Shown: positions 7,469-16,533, numbered from the stretch's first letter. The stretch is DNA of 46,339 nt from an uncultured Blautia sp. (GCF_934424005.1 NZ_CAKRXI010000027.1:1-46339), one strand, 5' to 3'. Numbers and translations are program-made. Notes: generated by a model from the letters alone, not told the origin.

Positions 7469-8874
7469 TTAGAAGATCAGATTTGCAAATCCGGTAGATA
7501 CCAGGAACAAAATCAGCATAACAACCGGTACGATATATCGGATCATAAAACGATAAAGTCCGGCACGTTTGAAGTGCTCTCCGTTTCGTTCGACTTCGCC
7601 TATGATCCAGTCCGGACCAATTACCCATCCGATCAGAATACTGGTCAGAAGAGAGATAAATGGCATCAGGAAACTGTTACTGATGTAGTCCATGACATCC
7701 AGAAGCTGTCCGACAGACCCATTTGGAAGTTTCAGTTCAAAGTACAGCTTGTTGTATCCAAGGCAGATCAGAACAGCTGTGATCAGAGAATAAATACCGA
7801 CGGCCCCACACATTTTTTTACGTGGTTTATGATAAAGCTCCATGCAGTTGGCAACCAGCGTTTCCATAACGGAGACGCAGGAGGTAAGAGCAGCAAATCC
7901 CATCATCAGAAAGAAAGCAATCGCTGCAGGTCGTCCCAGAACCCCCATTGCATCAAATACTTTTGGCAGTGAAATGAAAATAAGGCTTGGTCCGGAAGCC
8001 ATGCCGTCTGTGCCAAGAAATACAAATACGGCCGGGATGATCATCATTCCTGCAAGGAAAGCAACGCCGGTATCAAAAATTTCAATCTGGTTTGTTGCTT
8101 TGTTCAGATTGACTTCATTTTTTACATAAGAACCGTAGGTGATCATGATTCCCATGGAAACGCTTAAGGAGAAAAAAAGCTGGCTCATTGCATCCAGAAG
8201 AATTTCCAGGAAACGCTTCACAGTGAGCCCACTGAAATCTGGCTTTACATAAAAAGCAAGTCCCTCCATACCGGTACGGACAGTTCCGTCTGCATCGGTA
8301 TGTGTCAGTGTCAGTGAGAAAATCGCGATGACCAGGATCAGAAGAATCAGTCCTGGCATGATGATCTTGGAAAATTTTTCGATTCCTTTTTCTACACCGC
8401 GATATACGATCCATGCGGTCAGTGCAAGAAAGACCAGCATAAATACGATCGGTGCAATATCTGATGTGATGAAAGCTGTAAAATATCCATCAGTCGCAGC
8501 ATCTTTTCCATCAGATATAATATAGGTAACAAAGTATTTCGTGATCCAGCCGCCAATGACAGAGTAATAAGTCATGATCAGTGTCGGAACAAGAAATGTC
8601 AGTTTGCCAAGAAATTTCCATTTCGGATTGAGTGCTTCAAAAGCCCTGAGCGCATTTTCTTTGTTTTTCGACCGATTGCAACATCTGTTGTCAGCAACAC
8701 AAATCCGAAGGTCAGTACCAGTACCAGATAGATCAGCAGGAATAATCCACCGCCGTCTTTGGCACAGAGATATGGAAATCTCCAGATATTTCCGACACCT
8801 ACGGCACTCCCGGCAGCTGCCAGAACGAAGCCGATCGATCCGGAAAAACTACTTCCTTTTTCTTTCATTTTCAA
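7469..8874 (-). pseudogene. NSS-family amino-acid transporter disrupted by a single-base frameshift
   Basis: A neurotransmitter:sodium symporter (LeuT-type, SNF) family gene in two frames. The first part (8874 leftwards) carries the sodium/substrate motif GFVLAAAGSAVGVGNIWRFPY and runs to AIGRKT. The frame then slips, and in the next frame the protein continues as ENALRAFEALNPKWKFLG to TLIMTYYSVIGGW and on to 7469. One missing A in the short A-run at 8661-8663 (T on the plus strand) explains it. Repaired, the protein would be about 468 residues, a normal length. Everything else looks intact, so this is either a very recent pseudogene or a sequencing error. GAGGGG precedes the ATG at 8874. An intact paralogue lies at 39406-40878. 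Confidence 0.85.
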
Positions 8875-8901
8875 TTTCCCCTCTACATAAAGTTTAATTA
8901 A

Positions 8902-8960
8902 GGGTCAGAAAATATCTGACCCAATGTCTTTATTCTAACGCAAATAAGTATGTGTGTAAA
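8902..8960 (-). promoter_or_regulatory. NSS gene promoter with a palindrome at the transcription start
   Basis: On the minus strand TTTACA (8955-8960) and TAGAAT (8932-8937) are 17 bp apart. About 10 bp downstream, GGGTCAGA and TCTGACCC (8902-8922) form a perfect 8-bp dyad around a 5-nt loop. It could be a repressor operator. Because TTAATTAAACTTT follows, it could instead be a weak terminator of the YibE/F gene. Confidence 0.5.
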
Positions 8961-8997
8961 TGGTAGAAGTAGAGAGTTTTTTAATATGGAAAAATAA

Positions 8998-10128
8998 TTA
9001 TCCCTGCGAAGCAGCTCCATTTTTATGAAACAGAACTGTACAGATCAGAACCGTCAGCGGGACAGAAAGCACGATTCCGAAGCTGCCTGCAAGTCCCTGC
9101 ATGATCGCGATACCGATGTTATTAGAATTGATGATCTGCTGATAGGGAAGGTCATAGGCATAATCCAGAAGAAGTGTGCTGACGCTGCTTCCGGCAAATG
9201 CAAGGATCAGAGTATTGCTGTCTGTGCCCATCATATCTCTTCCGACACGCATGCCTGCTTTGAACAGTTCTTTTCGGCTTAGGGCGGTGTTCTGTTTGTA
9301 AATCTCATCAATGGCACTGCTGATCGACATTGCGACATCCATAACGGCTCCGAGACATGAAATCAGAAGTCCAGAGAAAAGAAGGCCACCTACCTGGATA
9401 CGGTTGGTATTCCACAGAGTCATAAGTGTCTCGATATCAGATACATTGTAACCGGAAATCCCGGATGCTTTGCTGAAGCACCATGCGGAAAGACCGGCCA
9501 GAACAACGCCTGCCAGTGTGCCAAGTGTCGCTGCACAGGTCTTTTTTGTAGGACCACCGATGAGATACATGGTGACCAGCGTGGTGAGAAAACAGATAAA
9601 AACAGCGGCCCAGAACGGTGAAAAACGCAGATATACAAGTGGAAGGTAGACAAAGATCACACAGAAAAAGGTGAAGATTAGTCCAAGGCATCCTTTGATT
9701 CCCTGTTTTCCTCCAATGATACATAAGGCGAGAAGATAGAACAGAGCGAAAACGTAAATAACCCATTCACGATCCTGAGAGTAAACGCTTGCGATTGTGG
9801 TCTCACCGGCAATACTCTGCATGACGATAACTTTCATTCCAACTTTGCAGGCGGCACCAAAGAGATATCCGGAACTGCTGGTGATATCAAGCTCTTTTCC
9901 TTTTCGTGCGCCGGTGAGCATTTTTACACGCACTTTCTGCTCACCGACACGAGTTCCATTGGAATCAAGGTTGTCCTCGAGGATTTCTGTGACTTCTGCT
10001 TTTTCAAATGTCTGACCTGTCCGGACGACCAGTTCTGTTTTTTCAACCTGATTAAGCTTGAAGACAAAAACTGCGAACACACAGACAAATAGTAAATAAA
10101 TAAGATATCGGACTACTTTTTTACTCAT
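8998..10128 (-). CDS. YibE/F-like family membrane protein
   Basis: A 376-residue membrane protein. It has an N-terminal helix (about 7-26), an extracellular part of about 90 residues (TGQTFEKAEVTEIL to MQSIAGETTIASVYSQ), then about seven helices. Typical YibE/F segments are LLFSGLLISCLGAVMDVAMSISSAI, ELFKAGMRVGRDMMGTDSNTLILAF and the C-terminal IGIAIMQGLAGSFGIVLSVPLT. The biochemical role of the family is not established. It starts 2 nt after the stop of the secreted phosphatase gene and is therefore in its operon, which hints at a link to phosphate release or export at the cell surface. Confidence 0.8.
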   Translation of the reverse strand: MSKKVVRYLIYLLFVCVFAVFVFKLNQVEKTELVVRTGQTFEKAEVTEILEDNLDSNGTRVGEQKVRVKMLTGARKGKELDITSSSGYLFGAACKVGMKVIVMQSIAGETTIASVYSQDREWVIYVFALFYLLALCIIGGKQGIKGCLGLIFTFFCVIFVYLPLVYLRFSPFWAAVFICFLTTLVTMYLIGGPTKKTCAATLGTLAGVVLAGLSAWCFSKASGISGYNVSDIETLMTLWNTNRIQVGGLLFSGLLISCLGAVMDVAMSISSAIDEIYKQNTALSRKELFKAGMRVGRDMMGTDSNTLILAFAGSSVSTLLLDYAYDLPYQQIINSNNIGIAIMQGLAGSFGIVLSVPLTVLICTVLFHKNGAASQG

Positions 10129-10130
10129 TG

Positions 10131-11696
10131 TTATTTCTCGGCTGTTTTCTGGATTGTAAAGGTATCATCAATAGCTTCTGCTTTGCCGTCATCAGTGATC
10201 TGGTAGGTATCAATGGAGAAGGAATCCGCAGTCATTGTGATCACGGAGTAGCTTGGAAGCCAATTCTGGCTGCGGGCTGCGATGTAATCCTGCTGAGTGG
10301 AAAGCAGTTCATAATATTTGGAACCGGAAGCGGAGTTCGCTGTCATATAGAGGATTCCCTGTGGATCTGTAACAGTATTTCCGTTTACATCCTCGATGGT
10401 GTAGCAGTTGTTGTCTTCATGGAAGGCATCCAGAGCCGCTTCGGCATCAGTATCTCCTTCTTCAGGAGAGAGTGTGATCTGATCACCGGTATCTACGTTT
10501 GTAGCGTGATCCCAGTCGTAATCTGTACCGTCGGCATTCAGACTGAACTCATATTTTTCATGTGTCTGTCCATCACCGTAGAGCATTTTGGAACGGCTGT
10601 AAGTATGGTCATGACCCTGAAGAACAACGTCGATATCATTTGCATCGAATACAGGAGTAAGCTGAGTACGGAGAATCATACCATCTGTATCAGAATGGTC
10701 AAGTCCGGAACCATAAATATCCTGATGGATGGTTACGATACGCCATTTTGCATCCGGATAAGCTTTTACAGCCTCTTCAATGGTGTTCTGATGTTCTGCT
10801 ACATTGTAGTTGTTGGTGTTCAGAACAATGAAAAGTCCTTCGCCATAGCTGTAATAGTAGTCACCGCCGGCAGCAGTTTTACCGTTTTCAGTATTATTAG
10901 GGTTATTGAAATGATAGGAATAATCAGGATTCAGGGAATCATGGTTACCGATTGTTGTTGCTACAGGAAGAGATTTCAGGGCATCTGCACTCAGGTAGGA
11001 AGCATATTCTTCTTCTTTTGCTTCACCTGTTTTATTTACCTGGTCACCCGCAGAGATAACGAAGTTCACATCCGGATTTTCGGAAAGTGCAGTATTCAGA
11101 GTACGATTCCAGGAAAAACCATCGTTTTTAGCAGCAGTATTGGCAGCACCGGATTCATTTGTCAGTTCTGCACCGTTCTGAGTCTGGCCTTTGGAAGCAC
11201 CAATCTGTGGGTCACCGACGTAGAGCATTTTTACGGTATCTGTTTTCTGAGTTTTATATTCGCATACGTCTGTCTGCTGACCACCTTTTTCTACTGTATA
11301 ATAGTAGGTTGTTTCTGGTTCAAGGCCAGTTACAGTTACGTGATTATATTCATAGGCTTTGTCACCGGTAAGCTCCTGATCTACATCACCGGCAGTACCT
11401 TCAAATGTTTCAAGATTATCTTTATCAGTTCCAAAATGTACAACAGGAGTAGCGGCGCTGTCACCTTTTTCGCTATACCATGCAAAGTTGAGCTGTGTAT
11501 CATCTGCACCTGGTGTAAGAGAAACTTTTGTAAAATCAGCGGCTGTATCTGCCCAGTTTGCATCCCAGTCAGACCAGCCGGAGTCAGCACCGGTAACGCT
11601 GCTGTCTGTGTAGTGGTCAGTGGAAGCATAAACAGAAGGACATACAGTTGCAATAGAGCAGAGAGTTAAAAAACCGACGATTAATTTTCTTTTCAT
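10131..11696 (-). CDS. Secreted purple acid phosphatase-like metallophosphoesterase
   Basis: A 521-residue protein with a signal peptide (MKRKLIVGFLTLC to about residue 25, ending SVYA). A fibronectin-III-like N-terminal domain typical of purple acid phosphatases follows (AWYSEKGDSAATPVVHFG to VTGLEPETTYYYTVEKGG). Then comes a calcineurin-like metallophosphoesterase domain with metal-ligand motifs YVGDPQIG, SAGDQVN, IGNHDS, TIHQD and GHDHTYSRS. It should hydrolyse phosphate esters outside the cell. The start at 11696 is chosen over 11756 because AAGGAG precedes it and a signal peptide follows directly. It heads an operon with the YibE/F gene. A long open frame on the opposite strand is a codon-bias shadow. 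Confidence 0.88.
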   Translation of the reverse strand: MKRKLIVGFLTLCSIATVCPSVYASTDHYTDSSVTGADSGWSDWDANWADTAADFTKVSLTPGADDTQLNFAWYSEKGDSAATPVVHFGTDKDNLETFEGTAGDVDQELTGDKAYEYNHVTVTGLEPETTYYYTVEKGGQQTDVCEYKTQKTDTVKMLYVGDPQIGASKGQTQNGAELTNESGAANTAAKNDGFSWNRTLNTALSENPDVNFVISAGDQVNKTGEAKEEEYASYLSADALKSLPVATTIGNHDSLNPDYSYHFNNPNNTENGKTAAGGDYYYSYGEGLFIVLNTNNYNVAEHQNTIEEAVKAYPDAKWRIVTIHQDIYGSGLDHSDTDGMILRTQLTPVFDANDIDVVLQGHDHTYSRSKMLYGDGQTHEKYEFSLNADGTDYDWDHATNVDTGDQITLSPEEGDTDAEAALDAFHEDNNCYTIEDVNGNTVTDPQGILYMTANSASGSKYYELLSTQQDYIAARSQNWLPSYSVITMTADSFSIDTYQITDDGKAEAIDDTFTIQKTAEK

Positions 11697-11756
11697 AATA
11701 ATTATAAACTCCTTTAAATTAAGAGAAATATGGTAAGTTGAACTGAAAGGATACAC

Positions 11757-12132
11757 AGGCCTGATTGTTCGTCCTCAGTTGACGATGTGAAGTATAACAC
11801 TTGAATTTTCAGAAAACAATAGCATTTACGGAGGTTTGATAGACATTTTACAGAATCTTAAAAATACTTCATCTTTTATTATTTTAGGTGGTAAAGGGAA
11901 AGAAATTCTCTGGCACATTCAGTGGAATCGTAAACAATAATTGTGAATACAGACAATATATGGCATAATAAATATAATGTTAATTGTAGATCTTTGGAAG
12001 AAAAGCAGGTGATCAAGTGGTTAACAAAGAGTTTTTTGGTGAAGCAAGAATGTAGAATTCAAAAGGGAGATTCCGACTAAACGTGAAAAGTTTTTGAAAG
12101 ATATCATAAAAAAAGTTAAAGGATACCACAAT
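11757..12132. promoter_or_regulatory. Intergenic region with divergent promoters
   Basis: Two promoters face outward. On the minus strand, TTGTTT (11814-11819) and TATACT (11791-11796), 17 bp apart, serve the phosphatase gene. On the plus strand, TTGTGA (11941-11946) and CATAAT (11964-11969), 17 bp apart, serve the HAD gene, leaving a leader of about 155 nt. No convincing small gene or strong hairpin was seen. Confidence 0.55.
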
Positions 12133-12837
12133 ATGAATGACAAGATAAAAGTCCTTTTTCTGGACATTGACAATACGCTTCTGGACTTTGATGCGGCTGC
12201 AGCCTGGGCAATGGAGCAGTGCTTTCAGAAGGCGGGACTGGAATATAAATCAGAAATGTTTTCAGTTTTTACAGAAGAAAATAACAAGATCTGGCAGCGT
12301 ATTGAGCGCAAAGAACTGACGATGGACGACCTGTTTTATGTGCGCTGGCAGGCAATCCTTGGGCATCTTGGACTGGAGGCAGACGGTGTCGAAATGGAAA
12401 AAGAATTCCGCGTACTTCTTAACTTAAGTGCTGTACCAGTTGAGGGGGCAGAAGAAATTCTTACATATTTGAAACAGCAAAAGTACTGTCTGTGTGCGGC
12501 AAGCAATGGGCCATATGATCAACAGATCAATCGCCTCAAAAAAGCAGACATGTTGAAATATTTTGCACATTGCTTTGTATCTGAGAAAGTCGGAGCAGAT
12601 AAACCAAGTCAACGGTTCTTTGACGGCTGTTTGAAAGAACTTCCGGGAGTACGACCGGAAGAATGTATGATGATCGGAGATTCCCTGACCGCAGATATTA
12701 CCGGCGGCAGGGCGTATGGAATGTCCACCTGCTGGTATATACCTTCGGTGGAAAAGTATAGAGAAGAAAAATCGAAAAGTGGAAAACAGGCGGACTACAT
12801 CATTCATGATTTACTGGAATTAAAGAAGATCCTGTAG
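12133..12837 (+). CDS. HAD-superfamily hydrolase, YjjG/YfnB type (nucleotidase-like)
   Basis: A 234-residue haloacid dehalogenase-fold phosphatase. Motif I is FLDIDNTLLDF (catalytic Asp about residue 11, acid/base Asp about 13), motif II CAASNGP, motif III lysine in EKVGADKPSQRFF, and motif IV MIGDSLTADITGG. The alpha-helical cap after motif I (WAMEQCFQKAGLE to NKIWQRIERKELTMDDL) matches the YjjG group, which removes phosphate from pyrimidine nucleotides including non-canonical ones. The start at 12133 is preferred to 12094 because AAAGGA lies 9 nt upstream and the catalytic motif then sits at its usual place. It is a single gene followed by a new consensus promoter. Confidence 0.85.
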   Translation: MNDKIKVLFLDIDNTLLDFDAAAAWAMEQCFQKAGLEYKSEMFSVFTEENNKIWQRIERKELTMDDLFYVRWQAILGHLGLEADGVEMEKEFRVLLNLSAVPVEGAEEILTYLKQQKYCLCAASNGPYDQQINRLKKADMLKYFAHCFVSEKVGADKPSQRFFDGCLKELPGVRPEECMMIGDSLTADITGGRAYGMSTCWYIPSVEKYREEKSKSGKQADYIIHDLLELKKIL

Positions 12838-12846
12838 TAGTTCAAA

Positions 12847-12875
12847 TTGACATGAGAGCACTGGGGACTTATAAT
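12847..12875 (+). promoter_or_regulatory. Consensus promoter of the MATE-SseB-CotF operon
   Basis: TTGACA (12847-12852) and TATAAT (12870-12875), both perfect, are 17 bp apart. The next start codon is about 56 bp downstream. Confidence 0.8.
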
Positions 12876-12931
12876 TTATCAGTCAGAAAAGTTATCTGAG
12901 AATGAAAGAATTACATATAGAAGGTGAAAAA

Positions 12932-14293
12932 ATGTCAACGTCTATGACAAAAGGCAGTCCGCTGAAACTGATGCTCCAGTTTGCGCTGCCATTGCTGATG
13001 GGGAATCTCCTTCAGCAGACCTATAATATCATTGATGCAGCAATCGTAGGTCAGATCCTTGGTGCAGATGCACTGGCAAGTGTCGGATCCAGCAGTAGTG
13101 TACAGTTTCTGGTATTAGGTTTCTGTATTGGATGCTGTGCCGGCTTTGGCGTTCCGGTTGCCAAATATTTTGGCGCCGGGGATCACCGTACTATGCAAAA
13201 TTACATATTTAATGGCGCGGTGCTTACAGCAATTATTGCGGCAATCCTTATGATCGCCTGCTCATTATCCTGTGGACGGATCCTGCATCTGCTTTCTGTT
13301 CCGGATGATATTTTTGGAAATGCGTATGCGTATCTTATTGTAATTTTTATCGGAATACCATTTACATTGCTGTACAATTATCTGTCCAGCATTCTGCGTT
13401 CTGTAGGCGATAGTCGGACACCTTTCATGTTCCTTGGTTTTTCTGCAGTTTTGAATATCTTTCTGGATCTGTTCTGTATTATCGTTTTGAAATGGGGATG
13501 TATGGGAGCTGCGATCGCTACGATCATCGCACAGGCGGTCAGTGGAATTCTCTGTTTCTTCTATATAAAAAGAAAGATGCAGCTTCTCCGTTTGGAGAGA
13601 GAAAATATGATCATACAAAAAAGAGCTGTAGGAGAACTTCTTGGCATGGGACTCCCGATGGGATTTCAGTTCTCGATCACAGCAATCGGAAGCATGGTCA
13701 TGCAGGCAGCGAACAATGGCCTTGGAAGTATTTATGTTTCTGCTTTTACAGCGGGTATGCGTATTAAGCAGTTCCTTCTGTGTCCATTTGATGCGATTGG
13801 AACGGCCGCTTCTGTTTTCTGCAGTCAGAATCTGGGTGCATGTCAGCCGGAGCGAATCAAAAAAGGTGCACTTGAGGCAACGATCACAGGATGTATTTAC
13901 GGAGTTACTGCAGGACTGATTCTGATTTCCTTCGGAAGACCGCTTTCTATGATCTTCCTGAGCAAAAATGCAACGACCGTTCTGGATGCTTCAGCCAAAT
14001 ATCTGAGATGTCTTGGATTTTTCTTCGGAATTCTTGGAATCCTTAATGTGTGCAGAATGGTGACGCAGGGGCTGGGATATTCTGGAAGAGCTGTTTTCTC
14101 AGGTGTTATGGAAATGATCGGACGAGTAATTGTAAGTGTTGGATTTGTAGGAACATTTGGCTATACAGCAATCTGTTTTGCAGATCAGGCTGCATGGATA
14201 GCAGCCAGCTGTTATATTGGACCAACCTGTATCTGGTGTATTCGTCAATCCATTAAATTACTTGAGGGAAAAACAGGCAATCCTGAAAAATAA
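12932..14293 (+). CDS. MATE-family efflux transporter (second copy)
   Basis: A 453-residue, twelve-helix MATE exporter, distinct from the copy at 3124. Key segments are TKGSPLKLMLQFALPLLMGN, QQTYNIIDAAIVGQILGADA and, in the second half, IGTAASVFCSQNLGACQPER. The start at 12932 is preferred to 12902: AAGGTG sits just before it and MSTSMTKGSPLK is the usual opening. It is the first gene of a unit with a very strong promoter. The SseB-like gene follows after 13 nt and the CotF-like gene after that. The substrate is unknown. Confidence 0.88.
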   Translation: MSTSMTKGSPLKLMLQFALPLLMGNLLQQTYNIIDAAIVGQILGADALASVGSSSSVQFLVLGFCIGCCAGFGVPVAKYFGAGDHRTMQNYIFNGAVLTAIIAAILMIACSLSCGRILHLLSVPDDIFGNAYAYLIVIFIGIPFTLLYNYLSSILRSVGDSRTPFMFLGFSAVLNIFLDLFCIIVLKWGCMGAAIATIIAQAVSGILCFFYIKRKMQLLRLERENMIIQKRAVGELLGMGLPMGFQFSITAIGSMVMQAANNGLGSIYVSAFTAGMRIKQFLLCPFDAIGTAASVFCSQNLGACQPERIKKGALEATITGCIYGVTAGLILISFGRPLSMIFLSKNATTVLDASAKYLRCLGFFFGILGILNVCRMVTQGLGYSGRAVFSGVMEMIGRVIVSVGFVGTFGYTAICFADQAAWIAASCYIGPTCIWCIRQSIKLLEGKTGNPEK

Positions 14294-14306
14294 ATAAGAG
14301 GTAGAC

Positions 14307-14735
14307 ATGATCATGAAAGATTACAAAACAGATGAGGGCCTTCAGGGCAATGAAAAAATAGAAGAGGCAATTGCAGGACTGCAACATGAGACAACGCAGG
14401 AAATGCTGGCACATACACTGACGGTTATCCGCAGACGTATGAAAGAAGACGGGCAGTTCATCATTTCCGTGGAGCCGCCAAAAGGTGATGGTCAGATCTG
14501 TCTGGAAGCGATCAGGACAGAAGACGGAAAAAACTGGTGGTCAGCATTCACCAGTTTTGAAGAAGAACTCAAAGGTGGTGGAAGTGTTAAATCTACATTT
14601 CTGGCAGATATCAACAAACTATTTGAACTGGCGCTTCAGACAGAGGAGATTGAAGGCGTGATCCTTAATCCATGGAATCGTACGATTATGTTGGATAAGT
14701 ATCTGATTGAGATTATTTTGGGAAAAACTGCATAA
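14307..14735 (+). CDS. SseB-family domain protein
   Basis: A 142-residue soluble protein. The C-terminal half has the SseB N-terminal-domain pattern: GKNWWSAFTSFEEELKGG, then IEGVILNPWNRTIMLDKYLI, ending EIILGK. The molecular function of stand-alone SseB domains in Firmicutes is not known to me. Two in-frame ATGs, 14307 and 14313, both follow AGAGG; the first has the tighter 5-nt spacing, so it is used. It lies between a MATE exporter and a CotF-like protein in one transcription unit. Confidence 0.65.
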   Translation: MIMKDYKTDEGLQGNEKIEEAIAGLQHETTQEMLAHTLTVIRRRMKEDGQFIISVEPPKGDGQICLEAIRTEDGKNWWSAFTSFEEELKGGGSVKSTFLADINKLFELALQTEEIEGVILNPWNRTIMLDKYLIEIILGKTA

Positions 14736-14796
14736 AATTTTCCATATGACAGATACTATCATCGTATTGCAAAATGAAAGAGAGGAAGCAGGTACG

Positions 14797-15255
14797 ATGA
14801 TATTAAAAGAAAAAGAACGTACAACGATTGAAGACTTACAGACACAGGAAAAAAGCTGTATTGAGAAATATGGAAGATATGCGCAGCAGGCAAAAGATCC
14901 TGAATTGAAAAATCTTTTTCAGACATTACAGCAGAAAGAGAGAGAACATTATGATTCCCTCGACCGTGTACTGAGAGGAGAAGTCCCTCAGTGTAACTGC
15001 AACGACAGTGACGGACGAGATTATCAGCCAAAAGCAACCTACACGGCAATGAGTTCTCCGGAGGATAAACAGCAGGATGCTTTTCTGGCAACAGATTGTA
15101 TTGCGACGGAAAAACTGGTATCGGGAGAATACAACTCAGAAGTATTTGCATTTGGTGACAGTGGTGTTCGTAAACTGCTTGCTGATATTCAGGTAGAAGA
15201 ACAGAATCACGCAGAAATGCTGTACAAGTACAAAATGGTAAACAATATGGCATAA
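14797..15255 (+). CDS. CotF-like spore coat / ferritin-like protein
   Basis: A 152-residue helical protein. It begins LKEKERTTIEDLQTQEKSCI, continues YGRYAQQAKDPELKNLFQTL and QQKEREHYDSLDRVL, and ends with IQVEEQNHAEMLYKYK. This matches the Coat F (CotF) group, a four-helix ferritin-like fold found in spore coats and related proteins of Bacilli and Clostridia. The start at 14797 is chosen over the upstream open frame because AGGTACG lies just before it and the family N-terminus starts there. A strong terminator ends the operon. A role in the spore coat is inferred from the family only. Confidence 0.75.
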   Translation: MILKEKERTTIEDLQTQEKSCIEKYGRYAQQAKDPELKNLFQTLQQKEREHYDSLDRVLRGEVPQCNCNDSDGRDYQPKATYTAMSSPEDKQQDAFLATDCIATEKLVSGEYNSEVFAFGDSGVRKLLADIQVEEQNHAEMLYKYKMVNNMA

Positions 15256-15261
15256 AATCAG

Positions 15262-15303
15262 AGAGACTATGACTCAGAACAATGAGTCACAGTCTCTTTT
15301 TGC
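15262..15303 (+). terminator. Terminator of the MATE-SseB-CotF operon
   Basis: AGAGACTATGACTCA and TGAGTCACAGTCTCT form a 15-bp stem with one mismatch around GAACAA, followed by TTTTT. Confidence 0.9.
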
Positions 15304-15334
15304 ATATAGATCCGAGCTGTTAATATAAGAAAAA

Positions 15335-16294
15335 TCAGTCTGCATAATATTCTTTAAGGAAAGGAATGGAGAAAGTTTCCATTGCATCCTTAAGGTCTTC
15401 TATATTTCTAGGTCCATAAAGCGGCAGACAGGTGAAATCACGGCAGGTCAGATAGCCGAGAATCGCCTGCGTAAGAGAAATCTGGTATTCTTCCATTAGC
15501 CCGTGAAGGCCCTCTGCAATCTTGAGGTTTTCAGGAGTGTAGTATTCAGAATTTCTGACAGCATCAGCACCGCCGGCATATAATTTGTGGAAAAATCCAC
15601 TGGCTACAGACATATATGGCATGGCCAGATTCTGTGGATTTTCTATATGATATTGCTGCATTTCTTGATCCATGATCTTCAATGTATCGTCTTCAAGAGG
15701 TTTCATGGAAGCAGAAGCAATATTAAACAGAGCTTCATTTGCGACAAAACCACGGTATCCTTTGGATGCTGCATAAGCATCGGCTTCTTTCATACGTGCA
15801 GTACTCCAGTTGGAGCATGCATAATAGCGAATCTTACCTTCTTTTCGAAATTCTTCCATAACTTCAATTAGTTCACTGGCAGGAATCGCCTCATTATCTC
15901 TGTGATAAAAATAAACATCAATATAATCAGTACCAAGCGCGCGGAGAGAAAGTTCCAGATCGTGACGCATATTTTCTGCTGAAATCCGAGAAGCATGCAT
16001 GTCCGGAACGGCAGGTGTCATATCCGGATGTCCGCCTTTGGAGACAAGAATAATGTCATGACGTTTCTCGCTTTCGCGAAGCCACTGTCCAAGTACACGT
16101 TCACTGCGGCCGATTTCAGAAGGAATCCAGTCGGCATATACGCGGGCAGTGTCATAAACGGTTCCGCCCATATCCAGAAAAGCATCAAAAATTCTGAAAG
16201 CATCCTCTCCATCCCATTTGATACCGGCATTTACGCAGCCCATTCCCATTGGAGAAAGCTCAAGGTCTGTGTTTTTAATCGTTATTTTTTTCAT
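15335..16294 (-). CDS. Aldo/keto reductase
   Basis: A 319-residue NADPH-type aldo/keto reductase with a TIM-barrel fold. The catalytic tetrad is visible: Asp and Tyr in GGTVYDTARVYADW, Lys in IILVSKGGH and His in YIDVYFYHRD. Coenzyme-binding parts include YACSNWSTARMKEA and a C-terminal LKDAMETFSIP. The physiological substrate is unknown. The start at 16294 is chosen because AAAGGG lies 7 nt upstream; a longer reading to 16348 adds a poor N-terminus. It is divergent from pstS, and its promoter is close to the PHO-box-like repeats. Confidence 0.88.
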   Translation of the reverse strand: MKKITIKNTDLELSPMGMGCVNAGIKWDGEDAFRIFDAFLDMGGTVYDTARVYADWIPSEIGRSERVLGQWLRESEKRHDIILVSKGGHPDMTPAVPDMHASRISAENMRHDLELSLRALGTDYIDVYFYHRDNEAIPASELIEVMEEFRKEGKIRYYACSNWSTARMKEADAYAASKGYRGFVANEALFNIASASMKPLEDDTLKIMDQEMQQYHIENPQNLAMPYMSVASGFFHKLYAGGADAVRNSEYYTPENLKIAEGLHGLMEEYQISLTQAILGYLTCRDFTCLPLYGPRNIEDLKDAMETFSIPFLKEYYAD

Positions 16295-16368
16295 ACTATA
16301 TCCCTTTCCTGTTATGTGATACGAAAAAGAATCTGTTACGGTGTACATAGCAATCTTAATATAAGTTT

Positions 16369-16397
16369 ATTATAACTATCTTTTAGATACAGGTCAA
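16369..16397 (-). promoter_or_regulatory. Promoter of the aldo/keto reductase gene
   Basis: On the minus strand TTGACC (16392-16397) and TATAAT (16369-16374) are 17 bp apart. The spacer contains the short dyad TATCT-ttt-AGATA, a possible operator. Confidence 0.65.
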
Positions 16398-16416
16398 AGT
16401 TTTTTGAAAAATCATT

Positions 16417-16471
16417 TTTACAAAGATTTTACACGCATGTGATTATGCATTTTACTTTTCTCCCATATAAT
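16417..16471 (+). promoter_or_regulatory. PHO-box-like repeats and promoter of the pst operon
   Basis: TTTACA occurs at 16417-16422 and 16428-16433, exactly 11 bp apart, with a third related TTTACT at 16451-16456. This spacing matches PhoB/PhoP binding boxes. TATAAT lies at 16466-16471 without a good -35, as expected for an activator-dependent promoter. Phosphate-starvation control is inferred. Confidence 0.6.
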
Positions 16472-16533
16472 TGCAATTGTCAATGAGAAATACAAAAATT
16501 AAATAAAGCAAAATAAAGAGGAGATTTATCATT

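Noticed and set aside
8655..8672. Programmed ribosomal frameshifting in the NSS transporter gene.
   Set aside because: No slippery heptamer plus downstream structure typical of programmed shifts; NSS genes are not known to need it.
10128..11669. A 513-codon open frame on the plus strand opposite the secreted phosphatase gene.
   Set aside because: It lies fully antisense to a gene with signal peptide, ordered domains and RBS; its translation is Cys/Ile/Phe-rich without motifs, as expected of a codon-bias shadow.
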